This document shows positions 9,058-17,839 of a stretch of 18,019 nt of DNA, in pieces. Made by a program: the position numbers and the translations under genes. Within the stretch, counting starts at the first letter, position 1. Each line of letters opens with the position of its first letter. Source of the stretch: RECO01 sp050485385 (GTDB lineage: Bacteria; Pseudomonadota; Alphaproteobacteria; Geminicoccales; Geminicoccaceae); assembly GCA_050485385.1 (NCBI GenBank), contig JBJHBG010000104.1:1-18019 (forward strand). The letters run 5' to 3'. The notes beneath the pieces are model-generated. The model was not told the DNA's origin. It ran no database searches and worked only from the letters and a program-made list of their open reading frames with translations.

Positions 9058-9708
9058 TCAAAGCTCGAACGTTACCGGTCGGCGGAGGCCGCGGAGGTCC
9101 GGGATGGCCGCGTCGAAGGCGCTGCGGTGGCCCAGATGGTCGCGGATGCGGGTCGCCAGCGTGCCGCGACCGATGCGGCCGTCGCCGACCACGGCGACCA
9201 GTCGGCCACCGTCGGCGAGCTGCGCGCCCAGCGCCTCTGGCACGGCGGGAACTTGGCCGGCTACCACGATCACCTCGTAGGGGGCCTGATCGGCATGGCC
9301 GGCAAGCGGTTCGGCGCTGGCCACGGCGAACAGATTGACCGCTTCGAGCGCGTCGATGCGACTCTCGACCTCGGTCAGATGTGCCGGATCGACCAGCGTG
9401 AACACGGTTGCCGCCAGCTTCGCCAGGACGATGCCGACGTAACCCGTGTCGCAGCCCACCACGAGCGCCGTCTCGTTCGCCTGTGGCGCTGCGAGTTGAA
9501 GGAGCCGCGCCGCCACCAGAGGCTCCATCAAGAACCGTCCGTCCGGCAGCCGCAAATCCTCGTCGCCATAGGCCACGGCCTTCAGGCTCGCCGGCAGGAA
9601 GGCGGCGCGGGGCACCTCGCCCATCGCCTGGAGGACGCGCGGGTCGGTCACGTTGCTCGGCCGCAACTGGTTCTCGACCATGTTGCGTCGCCGTGCGAGA
9701 TCATCCAT
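9058..9708 (-). CDS. Protein-L-isoaspartate O-methyltransferase-like protein (divergent)
   Basis: This 216-aa protein belongs to the Pcm/PIMT branch of SAM-dependent methyltransferases. The N-terminal MVENQLRPSNVTDPRVLQAM and PRAAFLP segments match PIMT, as does the SAM-binding motif I, here VVGCDTGY (residues 83-90), with an acidic residue after the next strand (TLVDPAHL). YEVIVVAGQVPAVPEAL matches the later catalytic-domain strand. However, the PIMT active-site loop, usually QTISxP, is replaced by GRFLMEP (residues 57-63), so isoaspartate repair is doubtful. The ATG at 9708 has GAGG 8 nt upstream. In many alphaproteobacteria such a gene precedes tolC and then popZ; here popZ follows directly after 97 nt. 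SAM binding is likely; the substrate is unknown. Confidence 0.85.
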   Translation of the reverse strand: MDDLARRRNMVENQLRPSNVTDPRVLQAMGEVPRAAFLPASLKAVAYGDEDLRLPDGRFLMEPLVAARLLQLAAPQANETALVVGCDTGYVGIVLAKLAATVFTLVDPAHLTEVESRIDALEAVNLFAVASAEPLAGHADQAPYEVIVVAGQVPAVPEALGAQLADGGRLVAVVGDGRIGRGTLATRIRDHLGHRSAFDAAIPDLRGLRRPVTFEL

Positions 9709-9845
9709 GCCTGCTTCCTCGTCGCCAAGCCGCGAAACGCCTCCTTCTACGCCCGAGGCGCCGCACGATGCTAGGCTTCACCGCGCCCGCCCTTGGTCGA
9801 GCGCTTGACCCGGCACCCGTGCTCTGGCAACAGACCGCTCCTGCC

Positions 9846-9919
9846 GGCCCGGTGGCAGAGTGGTCATGCAGAGGACTGCAAATCCTCGTACGTCGGTTCG
9901 ATTCCGGCCCGGGCCTCCA
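9846..9919 (+). tRNA. tRNA-Cys (GCA)
   Basis: The full cloverleaf can be drawn. The acceptor stem GGCCCGG (9846-9852) pairs with CCGGGCC (9909-9915). The anticodon stem GAGGA/TCCTC holds loop CTGCAAA, with anticodon GCA at 9878-9880. The T arm is GTCGG-TTCGATT-CCGGC. The discriminator is T9916, as expected for tRNA-Cys, and CCA is encoded (9917-9919). It lies 54 nt before tRNA-Asn on the same strand, probably in one transcript. No clear -10 box was found upstream. Confidence 0.97.
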
Positions 9920-9973
9920 GACGGCGTCGTTGCGCGGGGTTCAGGCCGCTGCTATACGCCGCCGGGTGCGCGA

Positions 9974-10048
9974 TCCGGGGTAGCTCAGCGGTAGAGCAAT
10001 CGGCTGTTAACCGATCGGTCGTCGGTTCGAATCCGACCCCCGGAGCCA
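9974..10048 (+). tRNA. tRNA-Asn (GTT)
   Basis: Acceptor stem TCCGGGG (9974-9980) pairs with CCCCGGA (10038-10044). The anticodon stem ATCGG/CCGAT encloses CTGTTAA, with anticodon GTT at 10006-10008. The D arm (GCTC-AGCGGTAG-AGC) and T arm (GTCGG-TTCGAAT-CCGAC) are regular. The discriminator is G10045, and CCA is encoded at 10046-10048. It converges on the dehydrogenase gene, whose stop is 15 nt away. Together with tRNA-Cys it occupies the 354-nt stretch (9709-10062) without protein genes; the remaining sequence there shows nothing else I can support. Confidence 0.97.
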
Positions 10049-10062
10049 CCCGCAGGCGTCGC

Positions 10063-11103
10063 TCAGTCGCCCCGTGGGCGCAGCAGATGGGCGTTGACGC
10101 AGGTCGGCGTCCACCCCTCGAACAGGCCATCCAACACCGCCTTGGCGCCCTTGACCCGCATGTCGCGGCGACCGTCGGCGCTGGCGAAGGCCGCGTGCGG
10201 CGTCAGGATCAAGCGCCCTTCGCACCATGGCTCCCGGTCGCGATAGGCGCGCACCAGGCGCGGCAGCGAGACCGGCGGCTCCTCCGCCAACACGTCGATC
10301 CCGGCACCGCCGATGCGGCCCCCTGCCAACGCGTCGTGCAGGGCCTCCAGATCGACCACGCCACCCCGGGCCGTGTTGATCAGCAGCGCGTGGGGCTGCA
10401 TCCGGGCGAGCGCTGCGCCGTCGATCAGATGCCGCGTCGTGGCATCCAGGTAGCAGTGCAGGCTGACGACGTCGGCGACCGCCAGCAGGTCCTCCAGCCG
10501 GTCGACCCGCTCGACGTCGAGGGCGATCTCCTGGCCGCGCGGCACGTGCGGATCGAAGGCCACGACGCGCATGCCGAACGCCTTCGCGCGCAGGGCGGCG
10601 GCGCTACCGATGCGGCCGAGGCCGACCACGCCGAAGGTGGCACCGCGAATGCGGCGGACGTTCGGGGCGAGGCGCCAGTCGAAGCCGCCTATGGGGTCCT
10701 CCCGCAGCGCGTCGTGGTAGCGGGTGATGCCGCGCACCAGCGCCAGCATCAGGCCGATGGCGTGATCGGCGACCTCGCTCGTGCCGTAGTCGGGCACGTT
10801 GCAGACGGCGATGCCGGCAGCCCCGGCCGCCTGGAGGTCGATGTGGTCGAAGCCGACGCCGGTGCGGACGATCAGCCGACAGCGCTCGAGCTTGGCGATC
10901 AGCGCCGCGTCGAACGGGATCAGATGGGCGACGTAGCAGGCATCGGCCGCCGCCCAGGCGGCATCGGGCACCTCGCTTGCCCGCCGGGCACGATGCAGGT
11001 CGATCAGGAGCCGGTCGCCCCAAAGCTCGCGCTCGATCGCGAGGTCGTCGTCCGAAGCCGCCTCGGGCACGAGCACACGCGGCCGGTCGGGGAGGGAGGT
11101 CAT
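10063..11103 (-). CDS. D-isomer-specific 2-hydroxyacid dehydrogenase, CtBP-like
   Basis: This 346-aa NAD-dependent dehydrogenase interconverts 2-hydroxy acids and 2-oxo acids; the substrate is not predictable. The Rossmann motif GLGRIG is at residues 161-166, followed by the adenosine-ribose-binding acidic residue in FDPHV. The catalytic triad is visible as R246 (NTARGG), E275 (LAEEP) and H303 (TPHAAF). The PDYGTSEVADHAIGLMLAL segment is characteristic of the subgroup often annotated as C-terminal binding protein. The ATG at 11103 has GAGG 9 nt upstream. Transcription runs toward the tRNA genes, ending 14 nt from tRNA-Asn. A 102-nt hairpin-rich gap separates it from the RidA-like gene upstream, so it may be transcribed independently. 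Confidence 0.93.
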   Translation of the reverse strand: MTSLPDRPRVLVPEAASDDDLAIERELWGDRLLIDLHRARRASEVPDAAWAAADACYVAHLIPFDAALIAKLERCRLIVRTGVGFDHIDLQAAGAAGIAVCNVPDYGTSEVADHAIGLMLALVRGITRYHDALREDPIGGFDWRLAPNVRRIRGATFGVVGLGRIGSAAALRAKAFGMRVVAFDPHVPRGQEIALDVERVDRLEDLLAVADVVSLHCYLDATTRHLIDGAALARMQPHALLINTARGGVVDLEALHDALAGGRIGGAGIDVLAEEPPVSLPRLVRAYRDREPWCEGRLILTPHAAFASADGRRDMRVKGAKAVLDGLFEGWTPTCVNAHLLRPRGD

Positions 11104-11138
11104 GCTGGTCTTCCTCGGGGTGGGTGCGACGCGAGAGG

Positions 11139-11161
11139 CCAGGGGGCGCTCGGCCCCCTGG
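11139..11161 (-). terminator. Perfect 9-bp GC-rich hairpin after the RidA gene
   Basis: CCAGGGGGC (11139-11147) and GCCCCCTGG (11153-11161) pair perfectly around a 5-nt loop, 45 nt past the RidA-like stop and 36 nt before the dehydrogenase start. A second hairpin lies next to it (11172-11179 with 11184-11191, 8 bp with one mismatch on the minus strand). No T-run follows in either direction. It may end or attenuate the RidA transcript; an operator for the dehydrogenase is also possible. Confidence 0.5.
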
Positions 11162-11205
11162 AACCCCCCGCCCGGTGGCCGTTGCCGCCGGCACCAGGGG
11201 CGATA

Positions 11206-11643
11206 TCAGCGGACGGCGATGGCCGAGATCTCGATCTTCACGTCGCGCGGCAGGCGCGCGACCTGGACGGTGGCGCGGGCGGGCGGGTTCTCGGTGAAGT
11301 AGGTGGCGTAGACCTCGTTCATGCGCGGGAACTCGTCGAGGTCGGCGAGGAAGACGGAGGTCGAGACCACGTTCGCCATGGTCATGCCGGCGGCTTCGAG
11401 CACGGCCTTCAGGTTGTCGAGCACGAGGGTGGTTTCCTCCTCGATGGTGCCCGGCACGACCTGGTTGGTGGCGGGGTCGATGGCGATCTGGCCGGCGAGG
11501 TAGAGCGTGTCGCCGGCCATGATGGCTTGGCTGTAGGGGCCGATGGCGGCGGGTGCCGCCTCGGTGCTGATCACCTCGTGCTGGGCCAAGGCCGGTGCGG
11601 CGACGAGCGCGAGGGCGCCGGCGAGGATGGCAATGCGCTTCAT
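11206..11643 (-). CDS. RidA/YjgF/UK114 family protein with signal peptide
   Basis: RidA proteins are enamine/imine deaminases that release ammonia from reactive 2-aminoacrylate-type intermediates, normally in the cytoplasm. This 145-aa protein has the RidA domain (IGPYSQAI, TLYLAGQIAID, VARLPRDVKIEISAIAV). The catalytic Arg is R123 (PARAT) and the partner Glu is E138, the same 15-residue spacing as R105 and E120 of E. coli RidA. Unusually, it starts with a signal peptide: MKR, a hydrophobic core (IAILAGALALVAA) and an ALA site before Gln21, so the mature protein should be periplasmic. The ATG at 11643 is preferred over an upstream start at 11679 because GGGAG lies 9 nt before it and the signal peptide then begins at residue 1. 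It lies 140 nt downstream of lepA. Confidence 0.92.
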   Translation of the reverse strand: MKRIAILAGALALVAAPALAQHEVISTEAAPAAIGPYSQAIMAGDTLYLAGQIAIDPATNQVVPGTIEEETTLVLDNLKAVLEAAGMTMANVVSTSVFLADLDEFPRMNEVYATYFTENPPARATVQVARLPRDVKIEISAIAVR

Positions 11644-11783
11644 TTCACGTGTCTCCCTATGCAGGCGGAACGGAACCACCGCCCCGACCCTTTCGCCCTA
11701 GCAGAGCCGGCGGCGTGGGCGAAGGTCGCCTCGACGCTCAGGCGGATGCAGGAGGCACGTCGATCCCAGTGTAGCAAGCCGAC

Positions 11784-13583
<1,800 letters not shown>

Positions 13584-13618
13584 TCGTCGTTCCCCGCTGA
13601 AAGCCCAAAGGGCCGCGA

Positions 13619-16018
13619 CTATTGCCTCAGGTCGGCGCTACAGGCGGCGGCTGCCGCCTCGACGATGCGCGTTGCCGCCTCGTCGATGTCGGGCTCGCCG
13701 AGCGTCCGGTCAAGCGCCTGCAAGCGCACGGTGACCGCCATCGACACCTTGCCCTCCGGCACGCCCTTGCCGGCATAGACGTCGAACAGCGCCACCTCCC
13801 GCACGAGATCGGGCACGGCGGCGCTGACCGCCGCGAGCAGGTCGCCCGCGGCGACCGACTTGTCCACCAGGAAAGCGAAGTCCCGGTCGACCGGCTGGAA
13901 CGGGGAGGTGACGAGCTTCGGCCGGCTCTTGGTCTTGGTCGCACGCGGCTCGGGGATGCGGTCGAGAAACACCTCGAAGCCCACCACCCGGCTCTTCCAG
14001 TCGAACGTCTGCTCCAGCTTCGGATGCAGTTCGCCGAAGGCGGCAAGCACGGTGCGGCCGAGCTTCAGCACGGCGGAGCGGCCGGGGTGGTAATGGGCGG
14101 GGGCGGCGCGCTCCAGCTTCAACGAGTCGAGCCGCGCACCGGCCGATTCCAGGGCCGCGAGGGCGTCGGCCTTGGCGTCCAGCGCATCGACCGGGCGTTC
14201 CGCTTCGGCCCAATGGCGCGGAGCCGCGCGGCCGGCGCGCACGCCACCGGCCACCGCCTCCTGATCGCCCGGCTTGGTGCCGGTATAGACCGCGCCCACT
14301 TCGAAGAAGGCGAGATCGTCGAGGGCGCGCGCCTGGTTGCGGGCGACGGCAGCGGCCAGCGCCGGCAAAAGCGACGGCCGCATTGCCACCAGATCGGCGC
14401 TGATCGGGTTGGCGAGCCGCACGGCGGCACCGCCGAAGGCTGCCGCCTCGTCCTCGGCAACGAAGCTGAAGGTGCAGGCTTCGTCGAGCCCACGGGCCGC
14501 CAGCGCGCGGCGCACCCGGCTGCGCCTCAGCTGCGACGGCGTGAGCACCCGCCCGCTGACGGCAGCTTCGCGGCGGACGGAGACCGACGGGATGGCATCG
14601 AAGCCCCGCAGCCGCGCCAACTCCTCGACGATGTCGGCCGACTCGGCGAGGTCGTGGCGCCAGCGCGGGGTGGTGACCCGAAAACGGCCTTCGCCCTCGG
14701 GCGTGACGGCGAAGCCCAGTGCCTCCAGCGCGGCCGTCACCTCGTCGTCGGTCATCTCCAGCGCCGTGAGTCGCGTCAGCTCCCGCTTGGCGAAGCGGAT
14801 GGTGACGCGCGGGTCGGGCGCCTCGCCCGCGACCACCACGTCGCTCGCCTCGCCGCCGCAGAGTTCGAGGATCATGGCGGCGGCGTAGTCGGCGGCGGGG
14901 ACGACGAAGGCGGGATCGACGCCGCGTTCGAAGCGGGTGCGGGCATCGCTGTCGATGCCGAGCTTGCGGCCGGTGACGGCGGTGCGGATCGGGTCGAACG
15001 CGGCGATCTCGAGGATCACGCGCGTCGTCGTCGCGTCGCAGCCGGTGCTTTCCCCGCCCATGATGCCGGCGAGGCTGACGATGCCCGCCTCGTCGCAGAT
15101 GACGGTCATGCCGGCATCGAGCGTGTAGGTCTTGCCGTCGAGGCCCTGGAACGTCTCGCCGGCTTGCGACAGCCGCAGGCGCAGATCGCCCTTCAGCTTG
15201 TCGGCGTCGAACACGTGGAGCGGCCGGCCCATGTCCAGGGTCGACCAGTTGGTGATGTCGACCAGCGCCGAAATCGGCCGCAAGCCCGAGGCCGCCAGCC
15301 GCTCCTTCAGCCAATCGGGGCTCGCGCCGTTCACGAGGCCCCTGAACTCGCGGGTGACGAAGATGGAGCAGGGCGTGCCGGCGCTTTCGGGGAAGTCGAA
15401 GTGGACGCGGAGCCCGCTCGCGAACGACGCGGGTACCGCATCGGTGCGGGGCGCCACGAGGCGCCCGAGGCCCACCGCCGCCAGTTCGCGGGCGATGCCG
15501 TGGACGGCGAAACAGTCGCCGCGGTTGGGCGTGATGGCGATGTCGAAGACCGGCCCCTCCAGGCCGAGTGCCGCCGCCGCCGGCGTGCCGACCGCGGGAT
15601 CGTCGCCGAGGTCGACGATGCCGTCGTGATCCTCGCCGATCTTCAGTTCGCGCGCCGAGCACAGCATGCCCTGGCTCTCGACGCCGCGGATCTTCGAGCG
15701 TTTCAGCACGGTGCCCGTGGCCGGGATGACCGAGCCCTCGGGCGCGAAGATGCCCTTCATGCCGAGCCGGACGTTGGGGGCACCGCAGATCACCTCGAAG
15801 GTGCCGTGCGTCGTCTCCACCGTGCAGAGCCGCAGCCGGTCGGCATTGGGGTGCTGGCGGACGGCGGTGACGTGGCCGACCGTGAAGCCGTCGAGATCGG
15901 CGCCGCGCGGCTCGATGCCCTCGACCTCGAGGCCGAGCGCCGTGAGCCGTTCGGCGATGGTCCGGGCGTCGGCGTCGGTTTCGAGGTGCGTCTTCAGCCA
16001 GGGCAGGGTGAACTTCAT
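13619..16018 (-). CDS. pheT: Phenylalanyl-tRNA synthetase beta subunit
   Basis: This 799-aa protein is the beta chain of the (alpha-beta)2 enzyme that charges tRNA-Phe. The N-terminus MKFTLPWLKTHLETDADA is typical. The tRNA-binding OB domain follows (HPNADRLRLC from residue 56). Then come the B3/B4 editing region (DITNWSTLDMGRPLHVFDAD), the B5 domain (RITIRF-like segment and TALEMTDDEVTAALEALGF), a catalytic-like core, and the C-terminal anticodon-binding ferredoxin-like domain (SPFQPVDRDFAFLVDKSV through VRLQALDRTLGEPDID). The ATG at 16018 overlaps the pheS TGA as ATGA, so the two subunits are translated in a coupled way. Length is normal for the long bacterial form. Confidence 0.98.
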   Translation of the reverse strand: MKFTLPWLKTHLETDADARTIAERLTALGLEVEGIEPRGADLDGFTVGHVTAVRQHPNADRLRLCTVETTHGTFEVICGAPNVRLGMKGIFAPEGSVIPATGTVLKRSKIRGVESQGMLCSARELKIGEDHDGIVDLGDDPAVGTPAAAALGLEGPVFDIAITPNRGDCFAVHGIARELAAVGLGRLVAPRTDAVPASFASGLRVHFDFPESAGTPCSIFVTREFRGLVNGASPDWLKERLAASGLRPISALVDITNWSTLDMGRPLHVFDADKLKGDLRLRLSQAGETFQGLDGKTYTLDAGMTVICDEAGIVSLAGIMGGESTGCDATTTRVILEIAAFDPIRTAVTGRKLGIDSDARTRFERGVDPAFVVPAADYAAAMILELCGGEASDVVVAGEAPDPRVTIRFAKRELTRLTALEMTDDEVTAALEALGFAVTPEGEGRFRVTTPRWRHDLAESADIVEELARLRGFDAIPSVSVRREAAVSGRVLTPSQLRRSRVRRALAARGLDEACTFSFVAEDEAAAFGGAAVRLANPISADLVAMRPSLLPALAAAVARNQARALDDLAFFEVGAVYTGTKPGDQEAVAGGVRAGRAAPRHWAEAERPVDALDAKADALAALESAGARLDSLKLERAAPAHYHPGRSAVLKLGRTVLAAFGELHPKLEQTFDWKSRVVGFEVFLDRIPEPRATKTKSRPKLVTSPFQPVDRDFAFLVDKSVAAGDLLAAVSAAVPDLVREVALFDVYAGKGVPEGKVSMAVTVRLQALDRTLGEPDIDEAATRIVEAAAAACSADLRQ

Positions 16019-17085
16019 CGCGCCAGCCCGGCGAAGGTCGTCGGCAGGTCCAAGGGCACGAAGCCGTAGTGCTTCAGCCACCGGAGATCGGTCTCGAAGA
16101 AGGTCCTGAGGTCCGGGATGCCGTATTTCAGCATCGCCATGCGGTCGATGCCCATGCCGAAGGCGAAGCCCTGCCACTCGTCGGGGTCGAGCCCGACGTT
16201 CCTCAGCACGTTCGGGTGGACCATCCCGCAGCCGAGGATCTCCAGCCAGTCGTCACCCTCGCCGACGATCAACTCGTCCTTCGAGCGCCGGCAGCGCACG
16301 TCGACCTCGGCCGACGGCTCGGTGAAGGGGAAGAACGAGGGGCGCAGCCGCAGCGGCGCGTCGTCACGCTCGAAGAAGGCCCGGGCGAAGTCCTCGAGGC
16401 AGCCCTTGAGGTGGCCCATGTGCGTCGATCGGTCGACCACCAAGCCCTCGACCTGATGGAACATCGGCGAATGGGTGGCGTCGCTGTCGCAGCGGAAGGT
16501 GCGGCCCGGTGCTATGATCCTGAGCGGCGGCTTCTCGGCCAGCATGGTGCGGATCTGCACGGTCGAGGTGTGCGTCCGCAGCACGAGGTCCGGGTGGTCC
16601 GCTACGAAGAACGTGTCGTGCATCTCCCGCGCCGGGTGCTCGGGCGGGAAGTTCAACGCCGTGAAGTTGTGGAAATCGTCGTCGATGTCGGGGCCTTCGG
16701 CGACCGCGAAGCCCATATCGGCGAAAATCGCGACGATCTCTTCCGTCACTTGGCCGACCGGATGGAGCCGGCCCATCGGCCGCGGACGGACGGGCAGCGT
16801 GACGTCGACAGTTTCCGCCAGGAGGCGGGCGTCCAACGCTGCCACTTCCAGCTCGGCCTTGCGGGCACCGAGGGCCTTGGTGAAGGCGTCCTTGACCTCG
16901 TTGACGCGGCGGCCTGCATCGCGACGCGCTTCCGGCGGCAGCTGCCCCACTGCCTTCGCAGCCTCGGTCAGGCTGCCCTTCTTGCCGAGGGCGGCGACGC
17001 GGACGTCGTCCAGCGCTTGGAGGTCGGGTGCGGCGGCGACGGCCGTCAGCAGCTCGTCGCCAAGGCTGTCGAGCCGGTCGGCCAT
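16015..17085 (-). CDS. pheS: Phenylalanyl-tRNA synthetase alpha subunit
   Basis: This 356-aa class II synthetase subunit carries the active site for tRNA-Phe charging. After an N-terminal coiled coil (residues 1 to about 90), the catalytic core shows PRPMGRLHPVGQV, the DDFHNFTALNFPPEHPAR segment, motif 2 (FRCDSDATHSPMFHQVEGL), EVDVRCRR, and motif 3 from residue 306 (GFAFGMGIDRMAMLKYG). The ATG at 17085 is chosen because the protein then begins with the typical MADRLDSL; an upstream in-frame start at 17175 would add 30 Cys/Pro/Arg-rich residues overlapping rplT and is rejected. The gene is 40 nt downstream of rplT and overlaps pheT by 4 nt. The Shine-Dalgarno is weak. Confidence 0.98.
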   Translation of the reverse strand: MADRLDSLGDELLTAVAAAPDLQALDDVRVAALGKKGSLTEAAKAVGQLPPEARRDAGRRVNEVKDAFTKALGARKAELEVAALDARLLAETVDVTLPVRPRPMGRLHPVGQVTEEIVAIFADMGFAVAEGPDIDDDFHNFTALNFPPEHPAREMHDTFFVADHPDLVLRTHTSTVQIRTMLAEKPPLRIIAPGRTFRCDSDATHSPMFHQVEGLVVDRSTHMGHLKGCLEDFARAFFERDDAPLRLRPSFFPFTEPSAEVDVRCRRSKDELIVGEGDDWLEILGCGMVHPNVLRNVGLDPDEWQGFAFGMGIDRMAMLKYGIPDLRTFFETDLRWLKHYGFVPLDLPTTFAGLAR

Positions 17086-17125
17086 GGTCGTGCTTTCGCC
17101 TGGATGGCTGGAGGACGAAACGGGC

Positions 17126-17491
17126 TCAGGCCGCGGCCGGCAGCGCCTCGCGGGCGGTGCGCAGCACCTCGGCAAAGCCGGCCTCGTCCTTGACGGCGAG
17201 ATCGGCGAGCACCTTGCGGTCCAGCTCCAGCCCGGCGAGCGCCAGACCGTGGATCAGCCGGCCGTAGGTGAGGCCGTGCGCGCGTGCCGCCGCATTGATC
17301 CGCTGGATCCACAGCGAACGGAACTCGCGCTTGCGGACGCGGCGGTCGCGGTACGCGTACTGCATGTCCTTCTCGACACGCTGCATCGCGACGCGGATCG
17401 TATTCTTGGCGCGGCCCCGGCTGCCCTTGGCGAGCTTCAGGACCTTTTTGTGGCGGGCGTGGGAGGTAACGCCGCGCTTGACGCGTGCCAT
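17126..17491 (-). CDS. rplT: 50S ribosomal protein L20
   Basis: This 121-aa basic protein matches L20, an early 23S rRNA-binding assembly protein. The N-terminal ARVKRGVTSHARHKKVLKLA and the central RDRRVRKREFRSLWIQRINA and AARAHGLTYGRLIHGL are diagnostic. The ATG at 17491 has AGGAG 8 nt upstream. It follows rpmI by 26 nt and precedes pheS by 40 nt. In several bacteria L20 represses its own operon by binding the leader; the short leader here shows no obvious L20-site mimic. Confidence 0.98.
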   Translation of the reverse strand: MARVKRGVTSHARHKKVLKLAKGSRGRAKNTIRVAMQRVEKDMQYAYRDRRVRKREFRSLWIQRINAAARAHGLTYGRLIHGLALAGLELDRKVLADLAVKDEAGFAEVLRTAREALPAAA

Positions 17492-17517
17492 CAGATCAAC
17501 TCCTCGAGCCTAGGGCC

Positions 17518-17715
17518 TCAGCCGTAGGGCAACATCTTCCGGATCAGCTTGGCGTCGCCTTCGCTGACCTCGGCCGGCTTGCGCTGCGCCACCTTCGACG
17601 TCTGCGGCTGGGCCGTCAGATTGTGACGATGGTTGGCCTTGCGGCGCATGATCTTGCCGGTCCCGGTAAAGCTGAACCGCTTGGCAGCGGCCCGCCGGGT
17701 CTTCAGCTTCGACAT
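17518..17715 (-). CDS. rpmI: 50S ribosomal protein L35
   Basis: This 65-aa basic protein is L35 of the large ribosomal subunit. It starts with MSKLKTRRAAAKRFSFTGTG and continues with KIMRRKANHRHNLTAQ, both typical. The ATG at 17715 has GGAG 6 nt upstream; the open frame continues upstream to 17847, but that part lacks L35 character. It is the first gene after the promoter at 17771-17799. infC, which often precedes rpmI, is not upstream here; a PrmA-like gene end is. Confidence 0.97.
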   Translation of the reverse strand: MSKLKTRRAAAKRFSFTGTGKIMRRKANHRHNLTAQPQTSKVAQRKPAEVSEGDAKLIRKMLPYG

Positions 17716-17770
17716 CGAAAGCTCCAATGAGAAACGCCACGACGTCGGGCGGCGACGCGAGCGAGCGCGC

Positions 17771-17799
17771 TCTATAGCGGAGCCCCGCCGCCCGTGCAA
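17771..17799 (-). promoter_or_regulatory. Putative sigma70-type promoter of the rpmI-rplT-pheST-lepA string
   Basis: On the minus strand, TTGCAC (17799-17794) and TATAGA (17776-17771, within CTATAGA) are separated by exactly 17 nt. The -10 matches TATAAT at four of six bases, and the -35 keeps the TTG. Transcription would start near 17764, giving a leader of about 50 nt before the rpmI ATG. This is the only A/T-rich word in the 124-nt gap (17716-17839), which supports the call. No riboswitch or attenuator is visible in the leader. Confidence 0.6.
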
Positions 17800-17839
17800 C
17801 CGGTCGGTGGCGTCGACGAACGGCCGGACCAGCATCGCC

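Noticed and set aside
9805..9833. TTGACC 40 nt before tRNA-Cys as a -35 box.
   Set aside because: No acceptable -10 lies 16-18 nt downstream (CAACAG at best), so a promoter call is not supported, although one must exist nearby.
9793..10130. Open frames running over the two tRNA genes on both strands, with peptides such as AEDCKSSYVGSIPARAS and AVEQSAVNRSVVGSNPTPGA.
   Set aside because: These are the well-known artefact peptides translated from tRNA genes; the cloverleaves explain the sequence.
13592..13614. A small GCCC-TTT-GGGC hairpin between pheT and lepA as a terminator.
   Set aside because: The stem is only 4 bp with a 3-nt loop and followed by a single TTT; lepA starts right after with a good ribosome site, so read-through is more likely.
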